Source of the DNA: Candidatus Fermentithermobacillaceae bacterium
GTDB lineage: Bacteria; Bacillota; Sulfobacillia; Fermentithermobacillales; Fermentithermobacillaceae
Direction of reading: 5' to 3'
Assembly (NCBI GenBank): GCA_012842105.1
Contig: DUTL01000240.1
Span: 1 to 10,246 of the forward strand
Length of the DNA: 10,246 bases
The position numbers and the translations under genes are program-made. Below are positions 7,794 through 10,246 of the stretch, piece by piece. The notes beneath the pieces are model-generated. The model ran no database searches, had not been told where the DNA came from, and saw only the letters and a program-made list of their open reading frames with translations. Position 1 is the first letter of the stretch. Each line of letters begins with the position of its first letter.

Positions 7794-8016
7794 CCCGGAT
7801 GTCTGCCGGCTGTATCGCCCGGCCGAGGTTTTAGGCCGGGCAAGGGAGCCTGAGGATTGGCATGAAACGGCAAAGTTATCTTACAAGTCGCCGCATGAAT
7901 TGAATGTAGTGGAAGATACGGCAAAGGCAAAAGGGCTTCTAGTTAGCAGGGCCATCTACATCACCTTCTTAGGAAATGTAATCGAGTGCTTTGTTTATCT
8001 TGGAAGTGTCGCATAG
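7794..8016 (+). pseudogene. Open stretch without a start, possible gene remnant
   Basis: In the frame one base ahead of the M16 gene, 73 codons run without a stop from the M16 end to TAG 8014-8016. The composition is protein-like: a charged part including EPEDWHETAKLSYKSPHE, then a hydrophobic tail including ITFLGNVIECFVYLG. No start codon has a ribosome binding site in front of it, and no family is recognised. It also contains the GC hairpin at 7817-7841. It may be the end of a lost gene or chance. Confidence 0.22.
7817..7841 (+). terminator. GC-rich hairpin downstream of the M16 gene
   Basis: GCCCGGCC (7817-7824) and GGCCGGGC (7834-7841) form a perfect 8-bp stem with a 9-base loop, 24 bases after the M16 stop. 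It is strong enough to stall transcription or protect a 3' end. No U-run follows on either strand, so it is not a classical intrinsic terminator. Confidence 0.45.
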
Positions 8017-8047
8017 GTTGAAAGAGAAACGAAAGAGGTGGTAAACG

Positions 8048-8305
8048 ATGAGGCGCTGGAAATGGCATGAAGTATGGGGGCCGTTAGTGGGAATCACAAT
8101 ATTTTCAGCTTCTGCTGTGTCAAGCTGGCTTAGGCGTGATTGGATATTGATCCCGGGTTTCGCAGTGGGTGCTTGCGCCTTCTTGTTCGAATTCCTATAC
8201 CATCGCGCTGAACAACGCGAGCTAAAAAGAGCTTTGCGAGCGGCGCAAGTCTTGGCTGTGGTGGGGTGGATAGGATGGTTCTTCTTGGTTGCGCTCAAGC
8301 CATAG
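8048..8305 (+). CDS. Small membrane protein with three predicted helices, function unknown
   Basis: This 85-residue ORF starts at ATG 8048 with GAGGTGG 5 to 6 bases upstream. Three hydrophobic segments are visible: WGPLVGITIFSASAVSSW (about 10-27), WILIPGFAVGACAFLFEFLY (about 32-51) and AAQVLAVVGWIGWFFLVAL (about 65-83). A basic, glutamate- and arginine-rich loop (HRAEQRELKRALR) separates the second and third. Family and function are not recognised. It lies 254 bases after the M16 peptidase in the same direction, with a GC hairpin between them, so it may be transcribed separately. Size, ribosome binding site and clean helices argue that it is real. Possible roles near an exporter include immunity or an accessory membrane subunit, but nothing in the sequence shows this. 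Confidence 0.68.
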   Translation: MRRWKWHEVWGPLVGITIFSASAVSSWLRRDWILIPGFAVGACAFLFEFLYHRAEQRELKRALRAAQVLAVVGWIGWFFLVALKP

Positions 8306-8763
8306 TGTAGCCTAGGCCATAGTGCAACTGCATTCGGCTGCAGCATGTCAATTTGCCCTTCGCCGTTTCCATCGAAATGGACCGTAGCAGCTTGGTGGTA
8401 GTCGCATCTTCGCATTTTGGAATTGCTGAGGCGCGTGCTTGCCGCTCAGGAGGCCTGTATTGCTAGTTCGTGTGTGTGGCGCCTGAAGATTGCCTTTCTT
8501 GGCTGATGGATTTTCTTTTTTGAAGATTAACGTCCTTTTCAATCTCTATCTTTAAGCCTTCTTCTTGGAACTCCGCTTGTTGATGTTCATTTGAGGATAA
8601 AGGGCCCTGCAACACATAGAAAAGTTCCGAAATTCGGTAGCCTCACTAATTCCGGAGTGCTCCGACACTCTGTGACGGAGTCGTCCCTGTACAATGAATG
8701 TAAAGAACCTCAACAAAGGACGTTAAACCTAAACAAACAGAGAGTCCAGCAGGACTCGGTGCC
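8306..8763. other. Non-coding stretch of about 460 bp before the HIRAN gene
   Basis: No well-supported gene is seen. The minus strand has an open stretch of about 59 codons (8463-8642) whose translation is charged and protein-like (EEGLKIEIEKDVNLQKRK), but it has no ATG and no ribosome binding site. Two short dyads lie at 8627-8637 and 8660-8680. A plus-strand ORF from 8591 is probably chance, since it overlaps the HIRAN start in another frame and has no recognisable content. Confidence 0.45.
8627..8680 (+). promoter_or_regulatory. Two dyads upstream of the HIRAN gene, possible operator or leader
   Basis: CCGAA-A-TTCGG (8627-8637) is a perfect dyad. At 8660-8680, CTCCG pairs with CGGAG and an inner CAC pairs with GTG around a TCT loop, with one A-A mismatch on the way. 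The intervening sequence repeats CGGAGT. TACAAT at 8690-8695 resembles a -10 box, but no good -35 is seen. These dyads could be regulator sites or RNA hairpins for the HIRAN gene 100 bases downstream. Confidence 0.3.
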
Positions 8764-8769
8764 GGGAGG
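8764..8769 (+). promoter_or_regulatory. Ribosome binding site that favours TTG 8778
   Basis: GGGAGG lies 8 bases before TTG 8778, an ideal spacing. The GTG at 8769 overlaps the site itself and so cannot use it. Confidence 0.65.
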
Positions 8770-8777
8770 TGAGAATC

Positions 8778-9476
8778 TTGAAGCAATTGATAGAAGAAAT
8801 TCTGGAAAATGGGAGCCTTGAGGCTTTTGAAGGTGACGAACTGCAGTTACCTTTCCTTTTAACCGGTATTGTGCTCGTGAGGAAGGGAGCGTTTTGCGCC
8901 GGAGCCAGGATGCTTGGTTCTGTTCACACCTGGGGGAAATCTGAAATCAGTTTGCTCCGGAACACAGTTGCGCCTACCAAGCTTCTCAATGTGGTGGCCG
9001 AGGATCTTCACGGAAGTTTCGGCAAATCGAAGAGCCACGGCCCGGCCGGATTGGCTTGGGGCGCTATTCTGGGAGATTTGGTGGGCGGCGTAGAAACGTT
9101 TTACGAAGAGGCCCCGGAATTCATAACCAGAGTGGTAGGGCTTGGCTATGAAAACAGGCTCGATGGAATAGACAGCCTTGTGCCCGGCCAACCGGTGAGC
9201 CTTGTCTGGGAGCCGCTAAACTCTTATGACTCCAAGGCAATCAGGGTGTTGAGTTCAAATGGGGAAGACCTTGGTTATCTAAGGAAGAATATTGCCCATA
9301 GCCTTGTACCGAGAATCAAGAAAGGTGCAGCATTGTCTGCTAGGGTAGCGGTTATTTTGGGTGAGGAATTTGATGTAAACAGCAGGTTGAATATAGAAGT
9401 GAAAGTATGGACTAATATTCACGCCCGAGACTTGGCCGTGGCGAAAGAGACGGAAATGACAGAACCAAGCGAATGA
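8778..9476 (+). CDS. HIRAN-domain protein
   Basis: This 232-residue protein has a C-terminal HIRAN domain at about 114-195. The visible pattern is RVVGLGYENR (118-127), then LVPGQPVSLVWEP, N-S-Y-D-x-K-A-I-R-V, a glycine turn and EDLGYL, ending with the strand LSARVAVIL. HIRAN domains occur in helicase-like proteins such as HLTF, where the domain binds 3' ends of single-stranded DNA. They also occur in short bacterial proteins whose function is unknown. The first 112 residues match nothing I recognise and include a glycine-rich stretch (HGPAGLAWGAILGDLVGG, around 86-103). No helicase motifs and no membrane segments are present. TTG 8778 is preferred over GTG 8769 because of the position of GGGAGG. 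A decayed paralogue lies at 1118-1273 in the same orientation. A DNA-end or nucleic-acid binding role is inferred from the domain only. Confidence 0.88.
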   Translation: MKQLIEEILENGSLEAFEGDELQLPFLLTGIVLVRKGAFCAGARMLGSVHTWGKSEISLLRNTVAPTKLLNVVAEDLHGSFGKSKSHGPAGLAWGAILGDLVGGVETFYEEAPEFITRVVGLGYENRLDGIDSLVPGQPVSLVWEPLNSYDSKAIRVLSSNGEDLGYLRKNIAHSLVPRIKKGAALSARVAVILGEEFDVNSRLNIEVKVWTNIHARDLAVAKETEMTEPSE

Positions 9477-9592
9477 ACCGGCCTGGCAGATTCCATGGAT
9501 GATTCTGCGCGTTCTTGGGCTATTCTTGGGCTATTCTTGGGCTATTCTTGTGGTTCGGCATTTCAAATTTAGAATACAGATTGAAGGGATAT
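9477..9592. other. Short intergenic stretch after the HIRAN gene
   Basis: It contains a weak dyad (GCAGA 9486-9490 with TCTGC 9504-9508, enclosing the palindrome TCCATGGA) and the 11-bp tandem repeat listed separately. No gene or clear terminator is seen. Confidence 0.4.
9512..9550 (+). repeat. 11-bp tandem repeat, 3.5 copies
   Basis: The unit TTCTTGGGCTA occurs three times without change (9512-9544) and a fourth copy breaks off after TTCTTG (9545-9550). Identical copies suggest a recent slippage expansion. It lies between the HIRAN stop and the flavoprotein stub. Confidence 0.95.
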
Positions 9593-9829
9593 TCAGGTAG
9601 AAGAGCATATCCTATCATACAAAGACGAGATGCTGCCCCCTCTATGCGGGCATACATCCCTGTTTGAAAAACATTCATAATCGCATATTCCACACGGTGA
9701 GATTTGCAGTTGTGAAAAGCCTACTGTGAATATATCCTTAAGCAGCTTGTTCACTAGTTTCATGATGTTTTCGCAATTGCCGTCCTGCCGGCCGCTGACG
9801 TTTACTGCCAGTGCTTTAAATATATTCAT
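9593..9829 (-). pseudogene. N-terminal stub of an iron-sulfur flavoprotein / FMN reductase-like gene
   Basis: Only 78 residues remain. The start resembles the first beta strand and flavin-phosphate loop of flavodoxin-like NADPH-dependent FMN reductases (LAVNVSGRQDGNCENIMKL). It is followed by a cysteine cluster C46-x2-C49-x3-C53-x6-C60, close to the compact CX2CX2CX5-7C motif of iron-sulfur flavoproteins, and by ISSLYDRI, which matches the usual segment after the cluster. The family normally has 180 or more residues, so over half is missing after the stop at 9593-9595. No continuation is seen further along the minus strand. Upstream of the ATG (9829) there is only a weak GGGG site. The neighbouring tandem repeats may have taken part in the truncation. 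A small functional protein cannot be excluded. Confidence 0.6.
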
Positions 9830-9963
9830 CCATACCCCATCAACTTTGAACTACCTTACGCTCACTTTACGGTTCTATGGCAACGTCCAAGAAGAAATGA
9901 CTCGAGTGAGCCTACCAGAGGCTTCCGGTATGCGGTATTGATGACAACGGTTCCCGGCAAGTA

Positions 9964-10246
9964 CCGGAGTGGCTCTGCAGCCGAGCCAGTGCAATGCCAA
10001 GAACCGCACAAACCCACCGGAGCGGCTCTGCAGCTGAGCCAGTGCAATGCCAGGAACCGCGTAAATCCACCGGAGCGGCTCTGCAGCCGAGCTAGTGCGA
10101 TGTCAGCAACGGCGCAAACCCACCGGAGTGGCTCTGCAGCCGAGCCAGTGCAATGCCAGGAACCGCGCAAACCCACCGGAGCGGCTCTGCAGCCGAGCCA
10201 GTGCGATGTCAGCAACGGCGCAAACCCACCGGAGTGGCTCTGCAGC
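9964..10246 (+). repeat. 53-bp tandem repeat array, at least 5.3 copies
   Basis: Copies begin with CCGGAG at 9964, 10017, 10070, 10123, 10176 and 10229, exactly 53 bp apart, and the last is cut by the window end. Each unit holds a near-palindrome around CTGCAG (CGGCT-CTGC-AGCCG in the best copies), so RNA or single-stranded DNA could fold. Copies fall into two types. One reads AATGCCAGGAACCGC (9964, 10017, 10123) and the other GATGTCAGCAACGGC (10070, 10176). There are no unique spacers, so it is not a CRISPR array. The minus strand is open through the array (9862-10215), but the period is not a multiple of three and the translation does not look like a protein. Confidence 0.97.

Noticed and set aside
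8591..8821. Plus-strand ORF of 76 codons before the HIRAN gene
   Set aside because: No convincing ribosome binding site, and low-information content. It overlaps the HIRAN start in another frame and contains two dyads.
9862..10215. Minus-strand ORF of 117 codons through the 53-bp array
   Set aside because: The period is not a multiple of three, so the frame rotates through all phases of the repeat. There is no ribosome binding site and the translation has no protein-like pattern. It is open because the repeat unit happens to lack stops.
9964..10246. CRISPR array
   Set aside because: The whole 53-bp unit is repeated, with no unique spacers of constant length and no cas genes in the window.
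1..10246. Insertion sequence, integrase, tRNA or rRNA genes
   Set aside because: No transposase or integrase motifs, no terminal inverted repeats with target duplications, and no cloverleaf or rRNA sequence were recognised on either strand.

Overview
This window looks like an accessory region of a Bacillota (Firmicutes) chromosome, probably from a Clostridia-type or thermophilic lineage. The evidence is strong purine-rich Shine-Dalgarno sites (AGGAGG type), frequent GTG and TTG starts, roughly even base composition, and protein types common in that group. The species cannot be told from the sequence alone.

Left part (1-1750): a direct repeat lies at the window edge. It is followed by a minus-strand gene for a cytoplasmic serine hydrolase of the class A beta-lactamase fold (147-953). 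Next comes a decayed, internally deleted copy of a HIRAN-domain gene (about 1118-1273). A short ORF at 1399-1749 resembles only the N-terminal part of an S41-family peptidase.

Centre (1750-5786): an AT-rich segment with a promoter-like sequence precedes two overlapping genes for ABC exporter half-transporters. Each is a membrane domain fused to an ATPase domain, and together they very likely form a heterodimer. Their LSGGQWQ signature often appears in peptide exporters, but no precursor peptide gene was found.

Right part (5787-8305): a 540-base non-coding stretch with imperfect repeats and stem-loops leads to an M16 zinc peptidase (6327-7793, TTG start). This protein has a signal peptide and a C-terminal membrane anchor, so its catalytic part should lie outside the cell. 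A strong GC hairpin and an 85-residue protein with three membrane segments follow.

Far right (8306-10246): an intact HIRAN-domain gene (8778-9476), a short 11-bp tandem repeat, a minus-strand stub of an iron-sulfur flavoprotein-like gene, and a 53-bp tandem array that runs off the window.

Taken together, an exporter pair sits beside surface or degenerate peptidases, and two HIRAN paralogues in the same orientation, one dead and one intact, bracket this block. Gene stubs and tandem repeats at the margins suggest repeated rearrangement. A role in exporting and processing a peptide is an inference from the neighbourhood, not something the sequence proves.
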